Of a DNA stretch of 64,000 nt, positions 48,828 to 60,800 are shown piece by piece. Made by a program: the position numbers and the translations under genes. A model generated the notes under the pieces. The model worked only from the letters and a program-made list of their open reading frames with translations, searched no databases and was not told where the DNA came from. Each line of letters opens with the position of its first letter. Position 1 is the first letter of the stretch. Origin of the DNA: Perkinsus olseni (lineage: Eukaryota; Perkinsozoa; Perkinsida; Perkinsidae); assembly GCA_013115135.1 (NCBI GenBank), contig JABANP010000064.1:118951-182950 (forward strand), read 5' to 3'.

Positions 48828-48901
48828 CGTCCTGCCCAAGGATCGAACTCGCGGTCTTGCGGATAGGGACTGCGCGCTTTACCGCTAGGCCATTCGACTG
48901 G
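48828..48901 (-). other. tRNA-like sequence, probably pseudogene or tRNA-derived repeat
   Basis: The minus strand reads TGGCCTAGCGGTA (A-box-like) and, 33 bases later, GAGTTCGATCC (B-box-like), at tRNA spacing. The 3' end GCAGGAC does not pair well with the 5' GTCGAAT and no clean anticodon arm with T33 forms. It is best seen as a decayed tRNA or a SINE head. Confidence 0.45.
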
Positions 48902-48973
48902 ATTTCAGCGGTGACGCCTGTCAGGGGGCCAGGCGCTTGTACGCTAGTGGACGTTGGCATGTACTTTCGCCCG

Positions 48974-49130
48974 CCCCGAAATTGCTCAGGTTGCCCCGAG
49001 GTTAGAGGGTGACGGTACCGATCCAAGCAAGGGTGGTAGGGTCCAAGCAAAAAAATTTAGCCCGCCCAGCAAGTTTTTTTTCCAAGCAACATGGTGTTAA
49101 ACCAAGCGACAGAGGCGATAATCCAAGCAA
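48974..49130. repeat. 20-bp-spaced arrays: CCCCGA(A) then CCAAGCAA
   Basis: CCCCGA starts at 48974 and 48994; then CCAAGC(A/G)A starts at 49023, 49043, 49082, 49102 and 49123, with a diverged CCAGCAA near 49066. Nearly all steps are 20-21 bases. The first motif sits in CGCCCGCCCCGAA, also found at 51975. The array lies just beyond the 3' end of the transposase gene. Confidence 0.65.
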
Positions 49131-49467
49131 CAGCGCACCGAGTTCGGGGTTATGGTACGCAAGCGGAGAAAAGGTCCTGTTCTTAACACAACATGCAACG
49201 TACTTGGTTAAACGCATTATTAAAAACTGCATGACCTGCTGGATCACTAGTAGTGACTCACTACGGTAGATAGTTGATACTATCGACTTTACGAGGAAAT
49301 AGAGTTTCGCTTCTCTCAGTTTTGGGAGTGCAGAAGGATAACACACGTCAAGTAACATACTCGTAATGTACTAAGTACTGTATAGAAAAAAAGTCACAAC
49401 TACGGTTGTTGAGCGCAAGGATGTATTAAAACTCATACACCCCCTCTGAGGAATCGGATTCGAGCAC

Positions 49468-51877
49468 GTTACTTGCGGTTTTGGCCGACAATCTTGATAC
49501 CGACAGTTTTGGCATCCCACCAAGATGGGGTGCGGATCTCGCGTTTCCCTGAGGAAGGGATGTTCCAAAATTGAATGAAGAAACAGCATACTCACCAAGA
49601 ACCACATCTGACGCTCCTTCCTTTGCAGGCTTCTCCACTTCTGAAGAGGAGGTCGTGGAGGGTGTTGCCACGGAACCATGAGTAGCTGAAGGGTAATGCT
49701 CGGCGTGGGATGTCACGAACACGAGCAATCACCTGAGTCAACAATCTTCCTGTCGAGCGTAGTCTTTTTCGCCCTCTTCGGCTTCTCAGGCATCAACTGC
49801 GAGGGGCTAGAAGCAGCTGGAGTACCTGAGTGAAGTAGAATTTCAATGTGGGACTACTGCCTAAAAAACTCACTGCCTCGAGACGCCTGATGTACGTTCG
49901 CAACTACCGAGTGTGGAAACGACACCGGGTTGGAAGCAGCTGGAGTACCTGAGTGAAGTAGAATTTCAATGTGGGACTACTGCCTAAAAAACTCACTGCT
50001 TGAGACGCCTGAGGCTGAAGACCATACCGTTCATAGATACCATCCAAAGCGAGCTCCGCATACATTCGATACATACTGGCTCCAGCACACATTAGGAGCC
50101 AATCCAACCTTGAACGAACGAAGTTTTTATACGCACCTTTGTTTCCCTCAGAGGGAGCTGGTGCTCTATCCACTCGCTGCTTAGCATGGAAGTGACATCT
50201 TTGAGCGACAATGTTCGGGAAGCACATTTTCGTGCCCCGTACGATGGCGGGGGCGGAGTCGCTTATGAGTCTAACTGGCAATACCGGCGACTTGTGGAAA
50301 GTCGTGGCCATCCTTCGAAAGACCTCAATCATATGACGGACAGCCTGCTTGTTCTCAGTGAGCGAGAGGCAAACCAATAAAGGACAAGCAGCGTTTCGTA
50401 GCTGTTTAGCGTTGGGATTTCCAATTCTCATAACCGAGAGAATAATTACGCAAATGCTCCCACTGCGGAAGCTTCGGAAGTGACCATCAATGCAGATAGT
50501 CAGTCCGGCCGGTTTAAATACGTTGGTCGGTGGGCCCTTCATCAGAAACTGGGACGCAGGGTCAGTGGCGTTGAACAGACTGACGATTGCTCCTCTGGAC
50601 GAAATAACGACAGAGCTCTTACGAGGCTTGTCCTCCCGCCTTTCGGTGCTGAGCTCATACCAATGCCCCAACAGGGGTGAGCTATGACGAGCATTCACTG
50701 GAGTACCTCGAAGCTGTTCAGCTATTTGCGATAAGTCCGTGGTAGTGAGCTTTTTGAAGTCTTGCAGCCGAACTTCTTCGAGCAGATCATCGAAAGTTGT
50801 TGCTCGTTGGCCGTCCCGCCTCAAGATATGCTTCCGATGGTTCTCAAGAAAGTGACCATCAATGCAGATAGTCAGTCCGGCCGGTTTAAATACGTTGGTC
50901 GGTGGGCCCTTCATCAGAAACTGGGACGCAGGGTCAGTGGCGTTGAACAGACTGACGATTGCTCCTCTGGACGAAATAACGACAGAGCTCTTACGAGGCT
51001 TGTCCTCCCGCCTTTCGGTGCTGAGCTCATACCAATGCCCCAACAGGGGTGAGCTATGACGAGCATTCACTGGAGTACCTCGAAGCTGTTCAGCTATTTG
51101 CGATAAGTCCGTGGTAGTGAGCTTTTTGAAGTCTTGCAGCCGAACTTCTTCGAGCAGATCATCGAAAGTTGTTGCTCGTTGGCCGTCCCGCCTCAAGATA
51201 TGCTTCCGATGGTTCTCAAGATACTGCTGTATCTTAGGAGGTGTATACAGATTGACGACGTCGTCCCAAGAGCGTCCGAAAATATCGCGCATCTACGGAA
51301 GAGGACGTCACACGGTTATTATTTGGTAATCGACGTGCGGGTGATTGAGAGCGTCTTACTTTTGCGAAAGCCTGCATTGGGGTTTTTTCCTTCAGTAACT
51401 CATTCACCTTGGCCTGCATATCTTGGGGTAATTTGATGTTACCAGTCGGCGTGTGAGTGATTGCCTCGCCACTGTGATCACGTTCGCTAATGAAGATATC
51501 AGCGAAGTGGGGCGGTCTGAATTCTACTTTCACCTGATACAGAAGGGATATGTCGAAGAAGTATGGATCGTATCATGACATAAAATGAAAATACAAACGA
51601 CAAAATAATCGACTTCGAAATCGGGAATCTATAGTACTTGTCTCTTGCAATCCTTGTGAGCCGCACATCTGTATACTCGCTGTTTAGTGCGGCCGCGACC
51701 ACTCGTGTAGATGTTGGCCAGTTTGTAGCCCACGAGGTTCTCCACATCTGCCGTTAGAGTTGACGGCCAGAAATTATCTTTCCCTAGCCCCTTATGGTCG
51801 TCAGCGTTAAGCCCAAATTGGTGAAAAGTTATTGTTCTCCAGAGAGGACCATATTTGACGGAGTTAACAGGGGCCAT
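49468..51877 (-). CDS. MULE-type transposase gene with internal duplication
   Basis: Mutator-like transposases cut and paste their element through a DDE RNase-H-like domain. Exon 1 from 51877 ends KQRVYRCAAHKDCKRQV, a FLYWCH/FAR1-like Cys-His segment, at a GTACTA donor near 51639. Exon 2 (from about 51533) begins VKVEFRPPHFADIF. The main exon from 51292 has a helical linker, GLTICIDGHF (first catalytic Asp), VRLISDSAPAIV (second Asp), and CHFHAK. Downstream exons end SWWDAKTVGIKIVGQNRK, TAA near 49470. A 372-bp tandem duplication (in frame, 124 codons) repeats the linker and first Asp. A further copy of about 65 bases recurs at 123-bp offset near 49810/49933. Activity is doubtful because of the duplications. 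Confidence 0.8.
49808..49998. repeat. Short tandem duplication, 123-bp offset
   Basis: The stretch from GAAGCAGCTGGAGTACC to AAACTCACTGC occurs at 49808-49875 and again at 49931-49998 with no difference in about 67 bases. Confidence 0.85.
50478..51221. repeat. Perfect 372-bp tandem duplication inside the transposase exon
   Basis: 50478-50849 and 50850-51221 appear identical base for base, and 372 is divisible by three, so the frame is kept. The absence of differences means a very recent event or an assembly duplication. Confidence 0.92.
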
Positions 51878-51980
51878 AAACGGAGGGGGGAACTCAAGGT
51901 ACTATAAGACTGATAGTATTAATAATAATACCCTGAGAGTTTAGGCAGATGCTTACCGGCGACCGAAAAAATCTCGCCCG

Positions 51981-52080
51981 CCCCGAATTTTCCTCTTTTT
52001 CCCCAAATAATACTATTTGTTCCCCGAACGCACTTCAATTTCCCCGAATGTTCCCTACTTGCCCGGAAGTTGTTTTCCCC
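51981..52080. repeat. 20-bp-spaced CCCCGAA array
   Basis: CCCCGAA or CCCCAAA starts at 51981, 52001, 52022 and 52042, with degenerate CCCGGAA at 52062 and CCCCCGGA at 52077. It begins with CGCCCGCCCCGAA as at 48969. It lies about 100 bases upstream of the transposase start and may be an element end. Confidence 0.7.
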
Positions 52081-52235
52081 CGGAGATCTCTCTATTTCTC
52101 TAGATAGGTATGCGAATCCTGATTGGGAGGGATCAGTGTGATCGCAGTGAATAATTTGAATGATAAATCAGGTACTGATTTCTGCTGATTTCTGAAGACA
52201 TGATTTTACTACCTTGGGTTGGTAGCTGATGCGGC

Positions 52236-53330
52236 ATGTCGGTCCTCACTGTGAAGACGGACGTTACTGTGTAACAAGTTGATTAACGAAGACCTTCGCT
52301 TCCACCGAGACTGTGAGAGTAGTTCATCAACTCTTGTAGTAATCACATCAATCGGGAGGACTTCTGAACTCGTCGAAAGGCCGAAGGATCACCGATACAA
52401 TCATCAAGATGTAGGCACCATGTCGGTCCTCACTGTGAAGACGGACGTTAATGTGTAACAAGTTGATTAACGAGGACTTTCGCTTCCACTGAGACTGTGA
52501 GAGTAATTCGTTAATTCTTGTAGTAATCACATCAATCGGGAGGACTTCCGAATTCGTCGAAAGGCCGAAGGATCACCGATACAATCATCAAGATGTAGGC
52601 ACCATGTCGGTCCTCACTGTGAAGACGGATGTCAATGTGTAACAAGTTGAGAAACGAAGACTTTCGCTTTCACTGAGACGGTGAGAGTAATTCATCACCT
52701 CTTGTAGTAATCACATCAATCGGGAGGACTTCCGAACTCGCCGAAAGGCCGAAGGATCACCGATACAATCATCATCAAGATGCGGCATGTCGGTCCTCAC
52801 TGTGAAGACGGATGTTACTGTATAACAAGTTGAGTAACGGAGTATGCGCTTTCACTGAGACGGTGAAGGTATATCATCAACACTCTTAATAATCACGGCT
52901 ATCTAAAGGACTCCCGAACTCGTCGAAAGGCCGAAGGATCACCGATACAATCATCATCAAGATGCGGCATGTCGGTCCTCACTGTGAAGACGGATGTTAC
53001 TGTATAACAAGTTGAGTAACGGAGTATGCGCTTTCACTGAGACGGTGAGGGTATATCATCAACACTCTTAATAATCACGGCTATCTAAAGGACTCCCGAA
53101 CTCGTCGAAAGGCCGAAGGATCACCGATACAATCATCATCAAGATGCGGCATGTCGGTCCTCACTGTGAAGACGGATGTTACTGTATAACAAGTTGAGTA
53201 ACGGAGTATGCGCTTTCACTGAGACTGTGAGGGTATATCATCAACACTCTTAATAATCACGGCTATCTAAAGGACTCCCGAACTCGTCGAAAGGCCGAAG
53301 GATCACCGATACAATCATCATCAAGATGCC
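52236..53330. repeat. Satellite, six units of 182-184 bp
   Basis: ATGTCGGTCCTCACTGTGAA starts at 52236, 52420, 52604, 52787, 52969 and 53151. The first three units (184 bp) and last three (182-183 bp) form two subtypes; the second subtype carries AACACTCTTAATAATCACGG. Each unit ends with GGATCACCGATACAATCATC. Decayed pieces continue to about 53390. Confidence 0.95.
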
Positions 53331-53394
53331 AAAGGCCAAGCGTCGAAATCATCGTCGTACAATCATCGTCGAAAGGCCAAGCGGTTTCCTTCAT

Positions 53395-53760
53395 GGAAGA
53401 GCCACTCTAGCAAAAACAACACCCAAGCATCGCAGAAGTGCCCATCGCGGCGGTTCGTATATTCCTCCCATCCGCGAAAGAACCCTTACCGGGAGATAGA
53501 ACGTGCGTATCATTGGCTCTTCTCCTGCTGTAGGTCCATTGTGCGTCACACCTGCCTCACAGCGAGACGCAAGGACCCAGTGTTGTCGATCCGATGGCCG
53601 TTCAGCATTTGCAGCATCTGAGGAAGGTAAAAATAAAGTAGATACCTTGCTATGCTGTAATCCCGCCCGCATGTCGAGAGGAGTAATTGTACTCTGCTGC
53701 TTGTTAAAATCTCAGACCAATCGCAAGTCACACGGTCTTGCTCTGGGCCACATGCTATGA
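53395..53760 (+). pseudogene. Duplicated unknown gene fragment, copy 1
   Basis: It shares an ordered set of blocks with 53985-54300: CATGGAAGAG, ATTGGCTCTTCTC near a TAG acceptor, GGTCCATTGTGC, GCAGCATCTGA-GAAGGTAA (donor-like) and GATACCTTGCTATGCTGTAA. Divergence is considerable. The protein is unrecognised; the exon body reads SDGRSAFAASEEG before the donor. Confidence 0.4.
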
Positions 53761-53984
53761 CCCAGGACTATCCAAGGTTGGACAGCCCAGGGATTTCGCA
53801 GTCCAAGGAGCGTAAAGATCAGGATGAGTGTTGCCTTTCGCATCCTTCAATATCAAGCCATTATCACCTATTCTCTGATACGGCGTATTCAGAAGTAGAG
53901 CATTTTTAGCCATCAGATGTCGTTGGGCATACGACGTAGGTAGCTCTCTGCCTCACTCTGAGCCGCTCGTAAGCACTGCGCGTC

Positions 53985-54748
53985 ATGGAAGAGGCAGTCC
54001 AACGAAATCACCACCCCGGAATCGTAGAACAGCCCAGCGCGACGATTTCCATATTTCTTCTATCCCGCGCAAGAAGGCTCACCATGAGATAGATGAAGCG
54101 TATTGCTGGCTCTTCTCTTGCTTCAGGTCCATTGTGCTTCACACCCCCGGCATTACAGCGAGCCCCCAGGACCCAATATCGCCAAGGCGATGGCGACTCA
54201 GCACCCGCAGCATCTGACGAAGGTAAGAGAAAGATAGCTGATACCTTGCTATGCTGTAATCCGGCTCACATCTGTAACGGAGTAGTTGGAATCTACTGTT
54301 AAGCATCCCTCAGATCCGTCGCTCGCCACACCTTCTGGCTCCCGGCCGCCCGCTGCAATCGTGGACTATCGCAGGCAGAATAGCCCAACACATTCGCAAT
54401 CTGAGGAGCGTAGTCCGCAAAAATCACGTTTTCGCACTAGCTGTGGCCGATCTCTGTGTAGATCCCCAGAACTGGGAAGCTCGCCATCAGGACGGTCCCG
54501 TTCGGTCTATGACTATGGCCGCTGAGATGATGAATACGAAGCAGCAGGAAGCGAGGGCGGTGAGTGCAGATGCTGCGCACGGGCTGCTCCTGCTCGCAGC
54601 TTTGAGTTATATCTTGCTCGAGCAGCCCGATACCACCACACCTCCACTGGCGAAAAGACTTCGGAACCGCCCTCGACCTGATTACGTCCAGATGGAGAAG
54701 GGCAAGCGTGTTGAAGTTGACAGAGGAATGCTTGCTTGGAGGAACTAG
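53985..54748 (+). CDS. Unknown Ser/Arg-rich protein, tandem copy 2, partial model
   Basis: The first exon includes GPLCFTPPALQRAPRTQYRQ and APAASDEG before a GTAAGAG donor at about 54222. A later stretch reads PTHSQSEERSPQKSRF, and the frame 54443-54748 gives MADLCVDPQNWEARHQDGPV and a hydrophobic GLLLLAALSYILLEQ, stop 54748. The joins are not settled. It is related to 53395-53760. No known domain. Confidence 0.4.
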
Positions 54749-54749
54749 A

Positions 54750-56160
54750 ACGCATTAGTCAAGTTCTTATGGTGACCTCCTCATGCAAGAATACGGAATT
54801 CATATTCATATTATGAATGCAACAACGGCAGTCACTGTCTCGCTGTTGAAAACTAATTAATATCATTATACTCCACCTCTCCAGCTGCTACTGGTGTCGG
54901 GTTGTAGTAGATTGGATAGGATGGGTCATCCCTCAGGGATGTCAATGCGACCAGTCCCCAAAAGACTGCCGAACCCTCTGGAGCTATTGAGAGAACGCAT
55001 GTCCTCTGATCTGACATATATGACAGTCTGGGAACTAACTCAACACTAACCTTGGCCTGCTGAAAAATTATGTCGAAGCTGTCGAAACAATCTGCACGAC
55101 AGAATCTGCAGGCATCTCAATCTAATTTTTACCAAGACACACCTCGAAGGCTCACGAAGAACCGCGTGTAAGGGCATAACACTCAACAACTGACTCTCAA
55201 CTTGAGCATCATATCCCGGGGTCCCCGGGATACAACGTGGAGCATACACGCTTCGCGGCCAGCTGACTCAGGCGGGTGGGAATCGACAGTACACTGACCA
55301 CGGACAACCTCAGCAAGGACCTTGTGAGTTCTTCCTCAGCAAGGAAGAAGGCCACCTGATGGCCTTCATCCTGAACGGGATACGTCACACTACTGGCATT
55401 TCACGTTGGGGCCTCTGGGAAGTGCCTCCCGTCTCACGGCCATGTGTCGCGACCAGTCTTGCGTACCCCTCTGAGGGAAACTGCGTGCGGCTTAGCAGGG
55501 GCTAAGGCACCTTGTATCCCCGAGCCGGACTCACTGAGGCTCGAACACGCTTGCCAAGTTGCCTGCTTTTCCAGTGTATATTTAGGCTCCAGCGGGTATG
55601 CGTGCACTTACTTGTCCCATCGAGGGCGCGCGCAACGGCTCGCTGCGCAGCGCTAGCGCGATGCTCGGTTCGATCCCGAGCGGTTGCATTTTTACTGTAT
55701 TTTTCGGATTTGCGTAAGGAGGGGGAACCGAGTACGAGGAGTTCTGAACTCCGAGTTCATACCGCGAGAAGAGTAGAGAAACCATTGCATGTCAGGGGAG
55801 CACAGTTTGACAGCCTTCGTCAAAGTTTGGAGTTCAAAATGGACACGTTCCCGGTAGTCAGTGACACTGGCTCAGTGATATAACGAGCGCTCCAGCAAGG
55901 ATGCTCCTCATCGTGTCATTTCGACGCGTCATCTCAGTCGAACTCGATTGAGGTCGCTTCTGCCTAGTATCGCGTTTGGGGTTCAGCAGTTTTTGCGACC
56001 CCCAGAACTCTTGGTGTGTAAGGAAGTAGAACCTTCAGATTGATGATTTCATGGCATCCTACACGTCCTTGACATGGGGTTCATCAATTCTATCATGATC
56101 ACGGAATGCCAAGGTAGACGCTAGCCATCGGAACGAAAAACGTACCATGAAATCGGGAAT
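54750..56160. other. Intergenic, no supported gene
   Basis: Frames here are short and unstructured. At 55655-55676 CTCGG-TTCGATC-CCGAG forms a perfect T-arm-like hairpin but no tRNA fold surrounds it. Confidence 0.4.
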
Positions 56161-56176
56161 ATACTCTCGAAAGCTA

Positions 56177-56457
56177 TTCGGGGACTTAAGAGTCCATTCG
56201 GGGAAAGTTGAGCACTTTTCGGGGATTCTGAGTGCTTTTCGGGGCGCGCGAGAATTTTTCGGGGACCTGAAAGCACCGGCCGAGAGTTTAAAGGTAGAAC
56301 GGGCGCGCGCGGTCATGCGTAGAAAAATTTTCGGGCGAGCGACACCGTATGCTTGTATTCGCACCCCTTGTCTTGGAAAAAACGAATCACTCCCCGAAGG
56401 TTACTCTTGCCCCCCCGAGATTTCTCTTTTTGCCCCCAGATTTCTCCACGTTGCCCC
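56177..56457. repeat. Element with inverted arms of 20-21-bp-spaced TTCGGGG / CCCCGAA motifs
   Basis: Left arm: TTCGGGG starts at 56177, 56197, 56218, 56238 and 56258. Right arm: CCCC(GA/AG) starts at 56392, 56413, 56434 and 56454. The arms are opposite in orientation around a ~120-bp core containing AAAATTTTCGGGCGAGCG. The inner left border TTCGGGGCGCGCGAGAATTT matches the reverse complement of the array border at 51960-51990. This is the clearest complete example of this element type in the window. Confidence 0.7.
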
Positions 56458-56565
56458 GCTGGGTGAATGAGTCTAGTAAGTGTTGTTTTCATCTGTGGTC
56501 AAGGACCACCCCCTTCGTGAGAGACTCAAGGCTGATATGGGGGATAAGCAACGATAGAGCCGAAG

Positions 56566-56756
56566 CAATTCGGGAGCGTGAGCGTGAAATTCTCGCTCAG
56601 AACATACCAATTACTATCAGATCGCGCTCATATCGTGATCCACTTTCGATAGATGAGTCATCTGTTCGTTTATCAACTGATGTGGATCCCATGGATTTCG
56701 ACTGGTATTGGTGTAATACTTTGGCGGCCAACGTTTGGCCTATGCCCGATGGCTGA
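56566..56756 (+). CDS. Possible exon of an unknown protein
   Basis: Open frame with protein-like composition (IREREREILAQNIPITIRSR, VDPMDFDWYWCNTLAANVWP), stop at 56756. It adjoins the periodic element. No start or splice partner seen. Confidence 0.25.
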
Positions 56757-57354
56757 CTAAGTCGGAAATAGCTCGTTTGTACTCATCAGTAACTGTGAAG
56801 GGATTCCAGTTGAATCACCCAACTCGCTGGAGTCGAATGACTTCATTTAACTCACGACACAAGCCACTAGCAGTGACTTACAGCTAAGCACCAGTGCCAC
56901 ATAAGCGACGGATTGAGTGCACTGTAGTCAACACAAAGCGAAAAGATCAAGACGGTGCCACTGCACAGAGTAGCGCATCATGCACTAGTAATTGGCTCAA
57001 GAACGATCGATATAGGACCATTCGCCGTAGTGTAAGCGATTGTAGTTTGGCCTTCTGCCCTTGCGCAGTCGCTTTCTCAGAGGCGGCGTTCTGCTCTCAG
57101 CATCTGAAGTAACAACTATATTGTGCTGATAAATGGACGCTGTTTATCGCGTTTCCGCTCAGAGTGTTTCATATCTACTATTTTTCCAAATGTCAGATCG
57201 TTTCGTCGCCGCAATGCGTAGCCTGCGCACCTGGGCTCTTCCGAGTTGTTGGGCTGATGCCGCTCTCTTCTTCGCCATCCGAATTCGCACCCGTCGAAGA
57301 GGCTGATGATGGCGACAGGGATGGCTGCGAGTTAGCCTGAACGACCAGAGAGTC

Positions 57355-57898
57355 CGTCTATTTTGGTAACACGGTACTCACCGAACTTGGTATTGCTGGT
57401 TGTGCAGCATGTGCCCTTCGTTCTGGAGCGTTCGCTGAGCCTACATTCCCAAGATGCGCATTGGAAGAAAAAGGCACTTGTTCACCTTCAGGTGATATAT
57501 TCTCGCTTTGGAGTCCCGTAGCTGGCGGAATCTGCACTCTCGGAAGGCCTAGGCAGGATACGAATTGCAATGAGAATGAGGGTAGTTCTATCGCAGTCGC
57601 TTCCAACTACAAGGTCATGTTGCTTCAGGGTAGACTACGCACTGTTACCCGATAGATTGCAGCCACTACCTGCTCTTTTGTTGGTTGCCCTCTGCTGCAG
57701 AACTCTCTCGTCCATCCTCATTAATTCGTCGGGTGGCCCAAGCCCTGAAGATGGTGACAAAAAGAACGTCGGGATCACATGTTGTAGGCTTGCCCTCGCG
57801 GTTATCGACTTCTCGGATACTTCCCGCGGACAGTGGTAAACGCGAAGACTGATGTCGAACCTTTTGTCCGTCGACTCCCACGCGACATGAGTTTCCAT
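57355..57898 (-). CDS. Possible unknown gene next to the satellite
   Basis: Minus-strand pieces with plausible GT-AG borders: a terminal piece 57545-57380 (VQIPPATGLQSENISPEGEQ, ending at a GTGAGTACC donor near 57381) and an upstream one near 57760-57650 (RINEDGRESSAAEGNQQKSR). The 5' side runs into satellite sequence. Weak evidence. Confidence 0.25.
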
Positions 57899-60800
57899 CG
57901 AACATGAATGCGATACAGGGCATTCCGAGGCTATGTCATGCGAGTAAAGGAGAGATTAGATCATCAGCCTCATTGGTAGCAGCCGAGATTCATGTCAACC
58001 TGTCTCTCGGTCAACTCCTACTCGATATGAGTTTCCACAGCATACCGGGGAGATACAGACCACTTCACGGCTGTGCCACCCGAATAGGGATATATTCAGA
58101 TCATCAGCGTCATTGGTGGACGTAAAGAGTAATTTCAAGCTTTTTGGCCGTCGACTCCCACGCCAAATGAGTTTCCACAGCACACGAAGGTGATAAAGGC
58201 CACTTCACGACTACGTCACTCGAGTGAGGAAAAGACCAGATTATCAGCCTCATTGGCAGCAGCAGAGATTCATGTCAACCTTTCTCTCCGTCAACCATCG
58301 GGTTTCACTCGATATGAGTTTCCAGAGCACATTGAGGTGAGACAGACCACTTGACGACTATCTCGCCCGAGTGAGGATATGTTTGGATCATCAGCGTCAC
58401 TGGTAGTCTACCAGTGGTAAACGCGAAGACTGATGTCGAACCTTTTGTCCGTCGACTCCCACGCGACATGAGTTTCCATCGAACATGAATGCGATACAGG
58501 GCATTCCGAGGCTATGTCATGCGAGTAAAGGAGAGATTAGATCATCAGCCTCATTGGTAGCAGCAGAGATTCATGTCAAACTGTCTCTCGGTCAACTCCC
58601 ACTCGATATGAGTTTCCACAGCATACGGGGGAGATACAGACCACTTCACGGCTGTGCCACCCGAATAGGGATATATTCAGATCATCAGCGTCATTGGTGG
58701 ACGTAAAGAGTAATTTCAAGCTTTTTGGCCGTCGACTCCCGCGCCAAATGAGTTTCCACAGCACACAAAGCTGATAAAGACCACTTCACGACTACGTCAC
58801 TCGAGTGAGGAAAAGACCAGATTATCAGCCTCATTGGCAGCAGCAGAGATTCATGTCAACCTTTCTCTCCGTCAACCATCGGGTTTCACTCGATATGAGT
58901 TTCCAGAGCACATTGAGGTGAGACAGACCACTTGACGACTATCTCGCCCGAGTGAGGATATGTTTGGATCATCAGCGTCACTGGTAGTCTACCAGTGGTA
59001 AACGCGAAGACTGATGTCGAACCTTTTGTCCGTCGACTCCCACGCGACATGAGTTTCCACAGCACACGAAGGTGATAAAGACCACTTCACGACTACGTCA
59101 CTCGAGTAAGGAAAAGACCAGATCATCAGCCTGATTGGTAGCAGCAGAGATTCATGTCAACCTTTCTCTACGTCAACTCCCACTCGATATGAGTTTCCAC
59201 AGCATACGGGGAAGATACAGACCACTTCACGGCTGTGCCGCCCGAATAAGGATATATTCAGATCATCAGCGTCATTGGTAGACGTAAAGAGTAATGTCAA
59301 GCTTTTTGGCCGTCGACTCCCACGCCATATGAGTTTCCACAGCACACGAAGGTGATAAAGGCCACTTCACGACTACGTCACTCGAGTGAGGAAAAGACCA
59401 GGTTATCAGCCTCATTGGCAGCAGCAGAGATTCATGTCAACCTTTCTCTCCGTCAACCATCGGGTTTCACTCGATATGAGTTTCCAGAGCACATTGAGGT
59501 GAGACAGACCACTTGACGACTATCTCGCCCGAGTGAGGATATGTTTGGATCATCAGCGTCACTGGTAGTCTACCAGTGGTAAACGCGAAGACTGATGTCG
59601 AACCTTTTGTCCGTCGACTCCCACGCGACATGAGTTTCCATCGAACATGAATGCGATACAGGGCATTCCGAGGCTATGTCATGCGAGTAAAGGAGAGATT
59701 AGATCATCAGCCTCATTGGTAGCAGCCGAGATTCATGTCAACCTGTCTCTCGGTCAACTCCTACTCGATATGAGTTTCCACAGCATACCGGGGAGATACA
59801 GACCACTTCACGGCTGTGCCACCCGAATAGGGATATATTCAGATCATCAGCGTCATTGGTGGACGTAAAGAGTAATTTCAAGCTTTTTGGCCGTCGACTC
59901 CCACGCCAAATGAGTTTCCACAGCACACAAAGCTGATAAAGACCACTTCACGACTACGTCACTCGAGTGAGGAAAAGACCAGATTATCAGCCACATTGGC
60001 AGCAGCAGAGATTCATGTCAACCTTTCTCTCCGTCAACCATCGGGTTTCACTCGATATGAGTTTCCAGAGCACATTGAGTTGAGACAGACCACTTGACGA
60101 CTATCTCGCCCGAGTGAGGATATGTTTGGATCATCAGCGTCACTGGTAGTCTACCAGTGGTAAACGCGAAGACTGATGTCGAACTTTTTGTCCGTCGACT
60201 CCCACGCGACATGAGTTTCCACAGCACACGAAGGTGATAAAGACCACTTCACGACTACGTCACTCGAGTAAGGAAAAAGCCAGATCATCAGCCTGATTGG
60301 TAGCAGCAGAGATTCATGTCAACCTTTCTCTACGTCAACTCCCACTCGATATGAGTTTCCACAGCATACGGGGAAGATACAGACCACTTCACGGCTGTGC
60401 CGCCCGAATAAGGATATATTCAGATCATCAGCGTCATTGGTAGACGTAAAGAGTAATGTCAAGCTTTTTGGCCGTCGACTCCCACGCCATATGAGTTTCC
60501 ACAGCACACGAAGGTGATAAAGGCCACTTCACGACTACGTCACTCGAGTGAGGAAAAGACCAGATTATCAGCCTCATTGGCAGCAGCAGAGATTCATGTC
60601 AACCTTTCTCTCCGTCAACCATCGGGTTTCACTCGATATGAGTTTCCAGAGCACATTGAGGTGAGACAGACCACTTGACGACTATCTCGCCCGAGTGAGG
60701 ATATGTTTGGATCATCAGCGTCACTGGTAGTCTACCAGTGGTAAACGCGAAGACTGATGTCGAACCTTTTGTCCGTCGACTCCCACGCGACATGAGTTTC

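Noticed and set aside
55610..55700. tRNA candidate around CTCGGTTCGATCCCGAG
   Set aside because: Only the T-arm-like hairpin forms; there is no acceptor or anticodon arm of the right length.
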